Position numbers and translations under genes: made by a program
In this document: positions 44,758 through 54,000 of the stretch, piece by piece
Position numbering within the stretch: the first letter of the stretch is position 1
How the letters are laid out: every line of letters starts with the position of its first letter
The notes under the pieces: generated by a model
The model's input: only the letters and a program-made list of their open reading frames with translations
Database searches by the model: none
What the model was told of the DNA's origin: nothing
Source of the DNA: CAWDVH01 sp963805705
GTDB taxonomy: Bacteria > Actinomycetota > Actinomycetes > Streptosporangiales > Streptosporangiaceae
Reading direction: 5' to 3'
Assembly (NCBI GenBank): GCA_963805705.1
Contig: CAWDVH010000004.1
Coordinates: forward strand, 620,001-684,000
DNA: 64,000 nt

Positions 44758-46460
44758 CCGCGATCGCTCAGCCGGGCGCGCCGGGCCAGCCGGCTCCGGC
44801 ACCCACGCCGGGCAGCTATCGCAAGGGCTCGATCCTCGCGGAGTGGCTGTCGACTACCGATCACAAGATCATCGGTCACCTGTACCTGATCACCTCGTTC
44901 TTCTTCTTCATGGTGGCCGGGCTCATGGCGATGATCATGCGTACCCAGCTGCTCGAGCCGGACAACCACCTGGTCTCCGACCAGGTGTACAACGAGCTGT
45001 TCACCATGCACGGCACGATCATGCTGCTGCTGTTCGCGACACCGCTGTTCGTCGGGTTCGCCAACGAGATCATGCCGTTGCAGATCGGCGCGCCCGACGT
45101 GGCGTTCCCCCGGCTGAACCTGCTCAGCTACTACATGTTCGCCTTCGGCGGCCTGATCCTGCTGCTCAGCTTCATCACTCCCGGCGGGGCCGCCGCCTTC
45201 GGCTGGTACGCCTACTCGCCGCTGACCAGCGCGCTGTACTCGCCGGGGGTCGGCGCGGACATGTGGATCATGGGCCTGACGCTGTCGGGGCTCGGCACGA
45301 TCCTGTCCGGTGTCAACTTCGTCACCACGATCTTCTGCATGCGCGCCCCCGGCATGACCATGTTCCGGATGCCGATCTTCACCTGGAACATCCTGCTCAC
45401 CAGCATGCTGGTGCTGCTGGCCTTCCCCGTGCTCGCCGCGGCGCTGCTGGTCCTGGAGATCGACCGCAAGCTCGGCGCGAGGGTGTTCGACGCCTCCAGC
45501 GGCGGTGCCATCCTGTGGCAGCACCTGTTCTGGTTCTTCGGCCATCCCGAGGTCTATATCGTGGCGCTGCCGTTCTTCGGCATCGCCACCGAGGTGCTCC
45601 CCGTCTTCAGCCGCAAGCCGCTCTTCGGCTACAAGGGCCTGATCGCCGCCACCATCGCGATCGCCGGCCTGTCGATGACCGTGTGGGCCCATCACATGTT
45701 CACCACCGGTGCCGTGCTCCTGCCGTTCTTCTCCTTCATGACCTTCCTGATCGCGGTCCCGACCGGCGTGAAGTTCTTCAACTGGGTCGGCACGATCTGG
45801 CGCGGGCAGCTCACCTTCGAGCCGGCCATGCTGTTCATCCTCGGCTTCCTGGTGGTGTTCCTCTTCGGCGGCCTGACCGGGGTTATCCTGGCCTCGCCCC
45901 CGCTGGACTTCGCCGTCAGCGACTCCTACTTCGTGGTCGCGCACTTCCACTACGTGCTCTTCGGCACGGTGGTGTTCTGCATGTTCGGCGGGTTCTACTT
46001 CTGGTGGCCGAAATTCACCGGCAAGATACTCAATAACGCACTCGGGAAATGGCATTTCTGGCTGGTGTTCATCGGCTTCAACATGACCTTCCTCGTGCAG
46101 CACTGGATCGGGCTTGAGGGCATGCCGCGCCGCGTCGCCAACTACCCTGGCCTGCCCGGCAACGTCACGACGCTAAACCAGATCTCGACCATCGGCTCGT
46201 TTATCCTGGGTGCCTCGACGCTCCTGTTCCTGTACAACATCTACACGACGTGGAAGCACGGGGAGCGGGTTACCGCTGATGACCCGTGGGGATTTGCGAA
46301 CTCGCTGGAATGGGCCACGTCCTGCCCGCCGCCACGGCATAACTTCACCTCGATACCGCGGATCAGGTCCGAGCGCCCGGCCTTCGACCTGCACTATCCG
46401 CATATCAGATCTGGCCGGGATCGTGACGCCGAGCGGCAGGCGATCGGCGTGGGCAAGTGA
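44754..46460 (+). CDS. ctaD: Cytochrome c oxidase subunit I
   Basis: CtaD is the catalytic haem-copper subunit that reduces O2 and pumps protons. The 568-residue protein has twelve predicted helices. Haem a ligand His is in FTMHGTIMLLL. The CuB/Tyr site is in WFFGHPEVYI, further CuB histidines in VWAHHMFTTG, and haem ligands in VVAHFHYVLFG. The Glu in GHPEV marks an A-type oxidase. The start GTG at 44754 overlaps the ctaC stop. A cytoplasmic C-terminal tail extends past residue 500. ctaF follows after 88 bp. Confidence 0.97.
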   Translation: MTAIAQPGAPGQPAPAPTPGSYRKGSILAEWLSTTDHKIIGHLYLITSFFFFMVAGLMAMIMRTQLLEPDNHLVSDQVYNELFTMHGTIMLLLFATPLFVGFANEIMPLQIGAPDVAFPRLNLLSYYMFAFGGLILLLSFITPGGAAAFGWYAYSPLTSALYSPGVGADMWIMGLTLSGLGTILSGVNFVTTIFCMRAPGMTMFRMPIFTWNILLTSMLVLLAFPVLAAALLVLEIDRKLGARVFDASSGGAILWQHLFWFFGHPEVYIVALPFFGIATEVLPVFSRKPLFGYKGLIAATIAIAGLSMTVWAHHMFTTGAVLLPFFSFMTFLIAVPTGVKFFNWVGTIWRGQLTFEPAMLFILGFLVVFLFGGLTGVILASPPLDFAVSDSYFVVAHFHYVLFGTVVFCMFGGFYFWWPKFTGKILNNALGKWHFWLVFIGFNMTFLVQHWIGLEGMPRRVANYPGLPGNVTTLNQISTIGSFILGASTLLFLYNIYTTWKHGERVTADDPWGFANSLEWATSCPPPRHNFTSIPRIRSERPAFDLHYPHIRSGRDRDAERQAIGVGK

Positions 46461-46548
46461 GCCCGGCGCTGCCCGCCGGTAACCGGGCCGGCGCCCGGTC
46501 GGCGGCCGCTGCGGATCTCGTGGTCGCGATGATGGCAGGGGTGTCACA

Positions 46549-46944
46549 ATGAGGGTCGAGGGTGCTCTGCTCCTGGGCTGCGCGCTGTTCTTCGCCGTCG
46601 CGGACGCCGTTTACTGGTACTTCTCGCACGACCCGACCGGGACGACCGCGCTGGCGCTGGCCGTGGGACTGGCCTTCCTCAGCGGGTTCTATGTCCTGTT
46701 CACCGGGCGGCGGCTGCCGCAGCGGCCTGAGGACGACGACGAGGGCGAGATCTACCAGGGCACCGGCGAGCTGGGCTTCTTCAGCCCGCACAGCTGGTGG
46801 CCGCTGTTCGTCGGGCTGGCCGCCGCGACGGCCGCGGTCGGCGTCGCGATCGGCTGGTGGCTGTTCCTGATCGGCATCCTGGCCGTCCTGCTCAGCGCGA
46901 TCGGCTTCGTCTTCGAGTACTACCGCGGCAACTACGCCCACTGA
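46549..46944 (+). CDS. ctaF: Cytochrome c oxidase subunit IV (actinobacterial type)
   Basis: CtaF is a small accessory subunit specific to actinobacterial aa3 oxidase. The 131-residue protein has two helices at the N-terminus, a loop (RRLPQRPEDDDEGEIYQGTGELGFFSPHSWWP) typical of the family, then two more helices ending FVFEYYRGNYAH. The ATG at 46549 follows GGGGTG weakly. It completes ctaC-ctaD-ctaF; ctaE is encoded on the opposite strand near qcrC. Confidence 0.94.
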   Translation: MRVEGALLLGCALFFAVADAVYWYFSHDPTGTTALALAVGLAFLSGFYVLFTGRRLPQRPEDDDEGEIYQGTGELGFFSPHSWWPLFVGLAAATAAVGVAIGWWLFLIGILAVLLSAIGFVFEYYRGNYAH

Positions 46945-47114
46945 TCCTGGTCCGCCCGGCCCCGCGCAGGTGCAGGACCCGACCCGGCCAGCGGCTTCAT
47001 ATCGCTGCGGTCGACCGTCACGGATGTCAGGGTGACAGCACGATCGAGACGATCTACCGCGCCTATGGCATCGGCTGACGTGCCGCTGGCACCCGGCGCA
47101 GGAGAGAGCGGCAG

Positions 47115-47783
47115 ATGGACATCTACGAGGCGCTGTACACCACCAGGGCGATGCGGCGGGTTCGTCCTGACCCTATCCCGCAGGCCGTCCAGGCGCGGAT
47201 CCTAGACGCCGCGATCAGGGCCCCGAGCGGCGGGAACGCGCAGGGCTGGCGGTTCCTGCTGGTCGACGATCCCGCGGTCAAGGCCCGGCTCGGGCCGCTG
47301 TACCGCGACAGCATCGGTCGGCTGTGGGAAACGGCCTACCGTGACCGCCTGGAGCGGGCCCGGAGCACGCCGCAGGACCCGGAAAGCGCGTCGATGCTGC
47401 GGGTCACGGCTTCGGCTCAGCACCTGGCTGATCACTTCGAGGACGTGCCCCTCTTCCTGCTGGGCTTCTCCCGCGGGGACCCGACAGGCGGATCCATCTT
47501 CCCCGCGATCTGGAGCGCCCAGCTGGCCGCACGGGCCGAGGGCGTCGGCAGCGCGCTGACCTCCGTCCTGGGTGTATTTCACGGCCCGGAGGCGATGCAG
47601 ATTCTCGGCGTGCCGCCAGACAAGGGCTGGGTCATGGCCTGCTGTGTCTCGTTCGGCTATCCCACCGGCCGCTGGGGCGTAGCCGCGCGGCGGCCCGTGC
47701 ACGAGGTCGCGTACCGCAACGCCTGGGGCGCGGACGTCGGGCTGCAGATCCCCGGTCCCCTGTGGCCGGGTACGGAAGCCTGA
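47115..47783 (+). CDS. Nitroreductase-family flavoprotein
   Basis: The 222-residue protein has the FMN-binding start DIYEALYTTRAMRRVRPDPIP and APSGGNAQGWRF near residue 37. The dimer-interface helices are around IWSAQLAARAEGVGSALT, and a C-terminal VSFGYPTGRWGVAARRPVHEV completes the domain. Such NAD(P)H-dependent enzymes reduce nitro groups, quinones or flavins; the substrate here is unknown. GGAGAG lies upstream of the ATG at 47115. It separates the two halves of the respiratory gene set. Its stop codon is copied in a tandem repeat. Confidence 0.9.
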   Translation: MDIYEALYTTRAMRRVRPDPIPQAVQARILDAAIRAPSGGNAQGWRFLLVDDPAVKARLGPLYRDSIGRLWETAYRDRLERARSTPQDPESASMLRVTASAQHLADHFEDVPLFLLGFSRGDPTGGSIFPAIWSAQLAARAEGVGSALTSVLGVFHGPEAMQILGVPPDKGWVMACCVSFGYPTGRWGVAARRPVHEVAYRNAWGADVGLQIPGPLWPGTEA

Positions 47784-47842
47784 CGCCGGAGCCTGACACC
47801 GGAGCCTGACACCGGAGCCTGACGCCGGAGCCTGACGCCAGC
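47778..47842 (+). repeat. Five-copy 13-bp repeat starting at the nitroreductase stop
   Basis: gcctgacgccgga is repeated five times (47778, 47791, 47804, 47817, 47830), beginning in the last codons of the nitroreductase gene. Each copy contains TGA. Because 13 is not a multiple of three, the five TGAs fall in all three reading frames. Confidence 0.92.
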
Positions 47843-47846
47843 GCGA

Positions 47847-47876
47847 GAGGGACCGTCTTCGCGAAGGCGGTCCCTC
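47847..47876. terminator. Bidirectional terminator between nitroreductase and qcrB
   Basis: GAGGGACCG (47847-47855) pairs with CGGTCCCTC (47868-47876); the inner CTTCG/CGAAG extends the stem past one T-G pair. It is a long, very stable hairpin between convergent genes, 24 bp from the qcrB stop. Confidence 0.85.
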
Positions 47877-47899
47877 CGGGCGCGTGGTATCAGCCGGGA

Positions 47900-49600
47900 T
47901 TACGTATCGGCCTGCTCGTCGGGATCGCCGGCCGGGATCGCGGCCGGGGCATGATCGCCGTGACCATTGCCGAGCGCCGCGTCGTGACCGTTGCCATGCG
48001 GGGCGTCGTGACCGTTGCCGTAGCCGTTGCCATGGCCGCCGTCCATCGGCACGCTCTCGTTGAGGACCTTGTTCAGCCGCTCCCGCACCTTGCCCACGCC
48101 ACCGCGCATGCCGGGCGCCGGAACGCCTTCCTCTTCCTCTCCTCCCGCTGCCGCCGGCAGGCTCAGCGGCTCCTGCCTGGACATCAGCACGGCGCGGACG
48201 TCCTCGCTGACCGGCCTGGTCTCCTCGATGAACTCGCCGCTCGGCAGCTGCCGGATGATCCCGGTCTCGACGCCGTGCTCCAGCAGATGCACGTCCTTGC
48301 GCTGCAGGCCCAGGCAGATTCGCTTGGTGATGATGTAGGCGAGCACCGGGACCACGAAGATCGCCCACCTGGCGATCTCGGTGGTCGTGTACAGCGGGAT
48401 GCTGAAGTGATCGGCGATGACGTCGTTGGCGCCCTCCAGCCACAGGACACCGTAGAACGCGATCGCGGTCATCCCGATCGCGGTCCTGGTCGGCACGTTG
48501 CGCGGCCGGTCGTTGACGTGATGCTCGCGCCGGTCGCCGGTGATCCACGCCTCCAGGAACGGCCACAGGGCGGCCCCGGTCAGGATGAGCCCGAGCGGCA
48601 GCAGGGCCGGGATGAACACGTTGAAGGCGAACGTGTGCCCGAAGACGACCCACTGCCAGGCGGGCATGATCCGCAGCGAGCCCTCGAGGAACCCCATGTA
48701 GAAGTCGGGCTGCGAGCCCGACGAGATCGACACGGGGTTGTACGGCCCGTACAGCCAGATCGGGTTGATCTGGGCGAAGGTGGAGAACAGGGCCAGCGCG
48801 GCGAAGGTGAAGAAGAAGAACGCGCCGGTCTTGGCCATGAAGTACGGGTACGTCGGCGCACCGACCACGTTCTGGTCCGTGCGGCCCTTGCCCGGCATCT
48901 GGGTGTGCTTCTGGTGGAACATCAGGAACAGGTGCACGCTGACCAGCGCCAGGATCAGCCCGGGGATCACCAGCACGTGCAGGATGTACATCCGCGGGAT
49001 GATCTGGGTACCGGGAAAGGCGCCGCCGAACAGGAAGAACGCCAGGTAGGTGCCGACCACCGGGATCGACTGCAGGACGCCCTCGGTGATGCGCAGGCCC
49101 GCGCCGGACAGCAGGTCATCGGGAAGCGAGTAGCCGAACAGGCCCTCCACCAGGGCCAGCGTGAAGAGCGTAATCCCGATCAGCCAGTTGACTTCGCGGG
49201 GCTTGCGGAAGGCGCCCGTGAAGAAGACCCGGAGCATGTGCACCAGGATGGCGGCGACGAACAGGTCAGCGGCCCAGTGATGGATCTGGCGCATCAGCAG
49301 GCCGCCGCGCACGTCGAAGCTGAGGTTCAGCGTGGAGGCGAAGGCCTCGCTCATGCTGCGGCCGTCGAGGTTGACGTACGAGCCGTGGTAGACGATCTCG
49401 GTCATGCTGGGCTGGAACCACAGCGTCAGGAAGGTGCCGGTCAGCAGCAGGATGATGAACGAGTACAGCGCGATCTCGCCCAGCAGGAACGACCAGTGGT
49501 CGGGGAAGATCTTCCTGAAGAGAGTCCGGAATCCCTTCGCGCCGCGGAACCTGTCGTCCAGCCAGCCGCCGACGCCCTCTAGCGCATCCTCGGTGCTCAT
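47900..49600 (-). CDS. qcrB: Ubiquinol/menaquinol-cytochrome c reductase cytochrome b subunit
   Basis: QcrB is the haem b subunit of the actinobacterial bc1 complex that oxidises menaquinol. The 566-residue protein has about nine helices. Haem ligands lie in QIHHWAADLF and ILVHMLRVF, then in HVLVIPGLILALVSVHLFLMFHQKH. The quinol site is in NPIWLYGPY. A long cytoplasmic C-terminus ends in an unusual Gly/Asn/His-rich tail (GHGNGYGNGHDAPHGNGHD, about residues 520-552). The ATG at 49600 overlaps the qcrA stop by four bases. The operon order is ctaE-qcrC-qcrA-qcrB. Confidence 0.96.
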   Translation of the reverse strand: MSTEDALEGVGGWLDDRFRGAKGFRTLFRKIFPDHWSFLLGEIALYSFIILLLTGTFLTLWFQPSMTEIVYHGSYVNLDGRSMSEAFASTLNLSFDVRGGLLMRQIHHWAADLFVAAILVHMLRVFFTGAFRKPREVNWLIGITLFTLALVEGLFGYSLPDDLLSGAGLRITEGVLQSIPVVGTYLAFFLFGGAFPGTQIIPRMYILHVLVIPGLILALVSVHLFLMFHQKHTQMPGKGRTDQNVVGAPTYPYFMAKTGAFFFFTFAALALFSTFAQINPIWLYGPYNPVSISSGSQPDFYMGFLEGSLRIMPAWQWVVFGHTFAFNVFIPALLPLGLILTGAALWPFLEAWITGDRREHHVNDRPRNVPTRTAIGMTAIAFYGVLWLEGANDVIADHFSIPLYTTTEIARWAIFVVPVLAYIITKRICLGLQRKDVHLLEHGVETGIIRQLPSGEFIEETRPVSEDVRAVLMSRQEPLSLPAAAGGEEEEGVPAPGMRGGVGKVRERLNKVLNESVPMDGGHGNGYGNGHDAPHGNGHDAALGNGHGDHAPAAIPAGDPDEQADT

Positions 49601-50685
49601 GAGCGCTCCCAGTAGCTCGGGCCCACAGGTTCGTGGAAGTCGCTCTGCGCGACCAGGTAGCCCTGCGCGTTGGTGGTGATCGGCAACTGGGGCAGCGGCC
49701 GGGTGGCAGGCCCGAAGAGCACCGTGGCGCCGCGCGTCGCGTCGAATGTGGACTGGTGGCACGGGCAGAGGATGTGATGGGTGGTCTGCTCGTACAGCGC
49801 CGCCGGGCATCCGACATGGGTGCAGATCTTGGAGTAGGCGACGATGTCGTCCACCGTCCAGTTCATCACCGTGGGCTGCTGCAGTTCTCCCGGCGCGAAC
49901 TTGATGATGATCACGGCTGCCTTGGCCAGCGCGTCGAAGTCTTCCTCGAACCCCTCGGGGATGACCGTGATCATGCCGCCGGGCGAGTCGAAGTCATCGG
50001 GCTTCAGCGGCCGGCCGCTGCCGTAGATGATCAGCCGGGTTCCCTTGCGCCAGACCGTGAAGTCCAGGCTCTTGCGGGGCAGCGGGCCCAGGTCGCGCAG
50101 CAGGAAGACCGGGGCCAGGATGACCGGCAGGGTCGCGGCGATCAGCGTGCGGCGCAGCATGGGCCGCTTGACGAACTGGCTGGCCTCGGCCCCCTCGGCG
50201 AACGTCTGGGCGAACGCCTGCCGGTCGGCGGGGTTGGAGGCCAGCGGCTTGCGGGCCTCGGTCAGCTCCACGTTGGGCATCAGATGGCGGACCCAGATGG
50301 TGGCCCCGACGGCCAGGCCGAGGAAAGCGATCGTCATGGTCGTGCCCAGCGCCAGGTTCGAGTGTGCCGCGGCGCTGACCGAGCGCACCTGGAAGATGAG
50401 GTACGCCGCGATGAAGCCGATGCCGCCCAGCATCGAGATAATGAAGCAGGCCGCCACGACGCGCTCGAACCTCTTCGCCCGGTCCAGGTCAGGCGGGTCA
50501 GCGGGCAGCTCGCGCTGGACCGGCGGGGCGGCCGGCTCTTCCGCGGCCAGGAATGTCCTGGCCTGCGCCGGCGCGGGCGTTCCGATCACCCGGTGCGGCG
50601 CCCCGGGGACGTCGGTGCCGGGCAGCTCATCCGGCCTGGGATCGCCCTGCTGACCGGGCAGCCCGCCGGAACTGGTGTCACTCAT
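49597..50685 (-). CDS. qcrA: Rieske iron-sulfur subunit of the bc1 complex
   Basis: QcrA carries the [2Fe-2S] cluster that takes an electron from menaquinol. The 362-residue protein has a hydrophilic N-terminus of about 75 residues and three transmembrane helices, typical for actinobacteria. The Rieske domain has cluster ligands in CTHVGC near residue 290 and CPCHQS near 308. The ATG at 50685 overlaps the end of qcrC by 8 bases, and the stop overlaps qcrB. It acts in the membrane with QcrB and QcrC. Confidence 0.96.
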   Translation of the reverse strand: MSDTSSGGLPGQQGDPRPDELPGTDVPGAPHRVIGTPAPAQARTFLAAEEPAAPPVQRELPADPPDLDRAKRFERVVAACFIISMLGGIGFIAAYLIFQVRSVSAAAHSNLALGTTMTIAFLGLAVGATIWVRHLMPNVELTEARKPLASNPADRQAFAQTFAEGAEASQFVKRPMLRRTLIAATLPVILAPVFLLRDLGPLPRKSLDFTVWRKGTRLIIYGSGRPLKPDDFDSPGGMITVIPEGFEEDFDALAKAAVIIIKFAPGELQQPTVMNWTVDDIVAYSKICTHVGCPAALYEQTTHHILCPCHQSTFDATRGATVLFGPATRPLPQLPITTNAQGYLVAQSDFHEPVGPSYWERS

Positions 50686-51490
50686 GGACCTTCCCGTGCT
50701 TCGCAGTAATCCACAGTGCTGCCATCACCATGAACAGCAGCACGCCGAGGAACGCGACCAGCCCTTCGGTTACCGGTCCTACCCGGCCCAGGCTGAAGCC
50801 TCCGGGGTTCGGCTGCGACCGTACCGCCTTGACGTAGGCAATGATGTCGGCCTTCTCGCTGGGCGTGATCGTCGTGTCGTTGAACACCGGCATCGCCTCG
50901 GGGCCGGTCAGCATCGCCTCGTAGATCTGGGTGGGCGTCGAGGCGGTCAGCGGCGGGGCGAACTTCCCGTAGGTGAGCGCGCCGCCGGCGCCGACGAAAT
51001 TGTGGCACTGCCCGCAGTTGGCGACAAAAAGCTGCTGGCCGAGCCCGATATTCGCGCCCTGGGTGCTGACCTGCTCGGCCGACGGGATGGGAGGGCCGCC
51101 GCCCAGCGAGGCAATGTACGCGGCGACCGCGTGGGTCTCCCTCGGGGTCAGTTCCGGCACCTTCCGGTCGTTCTCCGCGCCATTCTCCTTGGCGGGCATG
51201 CGGCCCGTGCTGACCTGGAAGTCAACGGCGGCGGCGCCGACGCCGATCAGGCTCGGCGCCACATCCGGGGTGCCCTGCGCGTCCATGCCATGGCAGGTGG
51301 AGCATTCGGCCAGGAAAACTGACCGGCCGGCGGCGATCTGTGCCTGCTGCGCCGCCGTAGGCCCCGACGCCGAAGCCGGGCTGGCCCCCTCGGTGATAAC
51401 TGCATAGATGGCGCCGATGAAGAAGAGCCCGAGCAGGACGACGGCGTAGCCCGCTATGGGCCGCCTCCGCCTTGCGGTGAACCAGCTCAC
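50678..51490 (-). CDS. qcrC: Dihaem cytochrome c subunit of the bc1 complex
   Basis: QcrC links the bc1 complex to the oxidase, replacing soluble cytochrome c. The 270-residue protein has an N-terminal anchor, two haem-binding motifs (CSTCHG near residue 62 and CGQCHN near 159) and a C-terminal transmembrane helix (LVAFLGVLLFMVMAALWI). The two haem motifs in one chain are diagnostic of the actinobacterial supercomplex. The start is GTG at 51490. ctaE lies 19 bp upstream in the same operon. Confidence 0.96.
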   Translation of the reverse strand: MSWFTARRRRPIAGYAVVLLGLFFIGAIYAVITEGASPASASGPTAAQQAQIAAGRSVFLAECSTCHGMDAQGTPDVAPSLIGVGAAAVDFQVSTGRMPAKENGAENDRKVPELTPRETHAVAAYIASLGGGPPIPSAEQVSTQGANIGLGQQLFVANCGQCHNFVGAGGALTYGKFAPPLTASTPTQIYEAMLTGPEAMPVFNDTTITPSEKADIIAYVKAVRSQPNPGGFSLGRVGPVTEGLVAFLGVLLFMVMAALWITAKHGKVHE

Positions 51491-51509
51491 TGATATCCCC
51501 AGTTCCCGG

Positions 51510-52148
51510 TCAGTGGATCAGGTAGATGGTCGTGTACAGGCCGATCCACACGACGTCGACGAAATGCCAGTAATAGGAGACGACGATCGCGCTGACCTGC
51601 TGTTCCTGCGTGAACCTCTTGGCCGCGAAGGTACGGCCCAGCAGGAACAGAAACGCGATCAGGCCGCCGGTCACGTGCAGCCCGTGGAACCCGGTGGTCA
51701 GGTAGAAGACCGACCCGTAGTTGCTGGACGACAGCGTCACGTGCTGCTTGCGGATCAGGTCGAGGTACTCATACCCCTGGCCGCTGATGAAGTACAGGCC
51801 CATCAGGAACGACAGCACGTACCACTCGCGCAGGCCCCAGCGGCTCACGTTCCAGATCCGGCCGGTCCGCCTGATCTGGCCCCGCTCGACCGCGAATACG
51901 CCCAGCTGACAGGTCACGCTGGAGAGCAGCAGCACGATCGTGTTCACCGTGGCGAGCTTGAGGTCCAGGTGCGCCATGGGCCACGGCCGGTTCAGGCCCT
52001 TGTCGACCGACCTGATCGTGAAGTACATCGCGAAGAGCGCCGCGAAAAACATCAGCTCGGAGGACAGCCACACAATCGTCCCCACGCTGACAAGGCTCGG
52101 CCTGCTCGCGGGTGTGCGAGGAACGACCTCGGTTGTTACTGTCGCCAC
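51510..52148 (-). CDS. ctaE: Cytochrome c oxidase subunit III
   Basis: The 212-residue CtaE has five predicted helices and the family motifs SSELMFFAALFAMYF, GFHGLHVTGGLIAF and VVSYYWHFVDVVWIGLYTTIYLIH at the end. It is an integral part of the aa3 oxidase. It is the first gene of the ctaE-qcrCAB operon, as in mycobacteria and streptomycetes. The ATG at 52148 lies 68 bp from the divergent receiver-like gene, so the promoters of both lie in that short gap. Confidence 0.96.
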   Translation of the reverse strand: MATVTTEVVPRTPASRPSLVSVGTIVWLSSELMFFAALFAMYFTIRSVDKGLNRPWPMAHLDLKLATVNTIVLLLSSVTCQLGVFAVERGQIRRTGRIWNVSRWGLREWYVLSFLMGLYFISGQGYEYLDLIRKQHVTLSSSNYGSVFYLTTGFHGLHVTGGLIAFLFLLGRTFAAKRFTQEQQVSAIVVSYYWHFVDVVWIGLYTTIYLIH

Positions 52149-52216
52149 GGGGCCATTATTACGACACCGCGTAGGGGGGCGTCGCGCGACCCCCCGGGTC
52201 GGTACGATCCAGTTCC

Positions 52217-52618
52217 ATGAAGGTCGTTGTGTACAGCCATGATGCTGACGTACGGGCCCGGATACGGCTGGCCATCGGGCGCCGTCCTGCCCCTGACGTG
52301 CCCGAGGCCGAGGTGATAGAGGTGGCCACGCATCCTGCCCTGATCCGGTTGCTGGACGCGGGCGGCGCGGATGTCATGGTGCTGGACGGCGAGGCGCAGC
52401 CGTCCGGCGGCATGGGCGTCTGCCGGCAGGCCAAGGACGAGGTCTATGACTGCCCGCCGGCACTGCTGATCATTGGCCGGGCCGACGATGGATGGCTCGC
52501 GACCTGGTCGCGGGCGGACGCCGTCGTCAGCCATCCGATCGACCCGGCGGCGCTCGCGCAGGCCCTGGCCGGGCTGATGCGCCAGCGCGCGGCCGGGGCC
52601 GAGGCGGCCAGCGCCTGA
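52217..52618 (+). CDS. Receiver-like (pseudo-receiver) protein
   Basis: The 133-residue protein has the alternating beta-alpha pattern of a response-regulator receiver: MKVVVYSHDADVRARIRLAIG, then VMVLDGEAQPSGGMGVCRQAK and LLIIGRADDGWL. One Asp (VLD) near residue 57 sits where the phosphorylated Asp would be. The N-terminal acidic pair is reduced to HDAD, so normal phosphorylation is doubtful. No output domain is attached. It occurs in this position between ctaE and trpD in other actinobacteria. Its role is unknown. Confidence 0.8.
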   Translation: MKVVVYSHDADVRARIRLAIGRRPAPDVPEAEVIEVATHPALIRLLDAGGADVMVLDGEAQPSGGMGVCRQAKDEVYDCPPALLIIGRADDGWLATWSRADAVVSHPIDPAALAQALAGLMRQRAAGAEAASA

Positions 52619-52795
52619 GCGGGCCGGCCGGGGCGCGGGCGCTCTGCGTTCGCTCTCCTTCCGCTCTGCTCAGCCGAAACGGGCACTCGGCGGTACTCCC
52701 GGACCGCCATCAGTCCCGCCGGACGCCCTACCCTCGATTCCGCCTGCACCCATGTCACCAGCCCGCCTGACCTCAATCCCGGATCCGAGGGCCCC

Positions 52796-53929
52796 ATGAA
52801 TTCCCCCACCACCTGGCCGGCGCTGATCGGCGCGCTGATCAAGGGCCAGACGCTGACGGCACAGGACACGTCCTGGGCGATGAACGAGATCATGGACGGA
52901 GCGGCCACATCCGCCCAGATCGCGGGGTTCGGGGTCGCCCTGCGCATGAAGGGCGAGACGGCAGGCGAGGTGAGCGGCCTGGCCCAGGCGATGCTGGAGC
53001 ACGCGACGCCGCTCAGCATCCCCGGCCGCCTGGTCGACCTCGTCGGAACGGGCGCCGACGGGAGGCGCACGGTCAACATCTCCACCATGGGGACGATCGT
53101 GGCCGCCGCGGCCGGGGCGCGGATGGTCAAGCACGGCAACCGGGCCGTCTCCTCGGCCTGCGGGGCCGCGGACGTGCTCGAGGCGCTCGGCGTCGTGATC
53201 GACCTGCCGGCGTCGGCGACCGAGAAGCTCGCCGAACAGATCGGCATAGCCTTCCTGTTCGCCCCGCTGTATCACCCCGCGTTCCGGCACACGTCTGTCC
53301 CGCGCCGCGAGCTCGGCGTGCCGACCGTCTTCAACTTCCTCGGCCCGATGGCGAACCCCGCCCGGCCCGGCGCGCTGGCGGTCGGCGTGGCAGATCAGCG
53401 GATGGGCGCGGTGCTGGCCGGTGTCCTGGCCGAGCGCGGCTGCTCGGCCCTGGTCTTCCACGGTGAGGACGGGCTCGATGAGCTGACCACGACCGCGCCT
53501 TCGACCGTCTGGGTGGTGCACGGCGGCGCGCCTGGCGGCCGTGGCTCCGGCCCGGATGACGGCGCGCAGGTCGGCCCGGGTGGCGGCGCGAGCGGCGGTA
53601 CGGTGAGCCAGACGTCACTCGACCCGGCCGCCGACCTCGGAATCAGCCGGGCCACGCCCGCGGACCTGCGCGGCGGCGACGCGGCTCGCAACGCCGCGGT
53701 GGCGCGTGCCGTCCTGGGCGGCGAACCGGGCCCGGTTCGGGACATCGTCTTGCTGAACGCGGCGGCGGCCCTGGCCGCCGAGGCCGGCCTGACTGGCCCC
53801 GATGATCTCGCGACGGCGCTGGCCGACGGCTATGCGCGCGCGGCGGCGGCCGTCGATTCGGGTGCCGCGGCGGGGCTACTCGACCGCTGGGTCGCCGTGA
53901 GCCACGGCCTCGCCGAAGAACACGCCTGA
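52796..53929 (+). CDS. trpD: Anthranilate phosphoribosyltransferase
   Basis: TrpD joins anthranilate to PRPP in tryptophan synthesis. The 377-residue protein has the PRPP/Mg motif LVDLVGTGADGRRTVNISTMG near residue 80 and KHGNRAVSSACGAADVLEALG near 105. RRELGVPTVFNFLGPMANPA (175-195) and DGLDELTTTAPS complete the active site. A Gly/Ala-rich insertion of about 35 residues (GGRGSGPDDGAQVGPGGGAS) lies near 245-270. Other trp genes are not nearby, as in many actinobacteria. No clear attenuator is seen in the 177-bp upstream gap. Confidence 0.95.
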   Translation: MNSPTTWPALIGALIKGQTLTAQDTSWAMNEIMDGAATSAQIAGFGVALRMKGETAGEVSGLAQAMLEHATPLSIPGRLVDLVGTGADGRRTVNISTMGTIVAAAAGARMVKHGNRAVSSACGAADVLEALGVVIDLPASATEKLAEQIGIAFLFAPLYHPAFRHTSVPRRELGVPTVFNFLGPMANPARPGALAVGVADQRMGAVLAGVLAERGCSALVFHGEDGLDELTTTAPSTVWVVHGGAPGGRGSGPDDGAQVGPGGGASGGTVSQTSLDPAADLGISRATPADLRGGDAARNAAVARAVLGGEPGPVRDIVLLNAAAALAAEAGLTGPDDLATALADGYARAAAAVDSGAAAGLLDRWVAVSHGLAEEHA

Positions 53930-54000
53930 CCCTTACGTCAGGACTCGGTCCACTCACGCCCCGCCGTGCGTCAGTCCGGCCTGCCCCAGCCGCCGTTTCG

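Noticed and set aside
52752..52799. 15-codon frame ending in ATGA at the trpD start (possible trp leader)
   Set aside because: There is no ribosome site before its ATG, no Trp codons and no attenuator hairpins.
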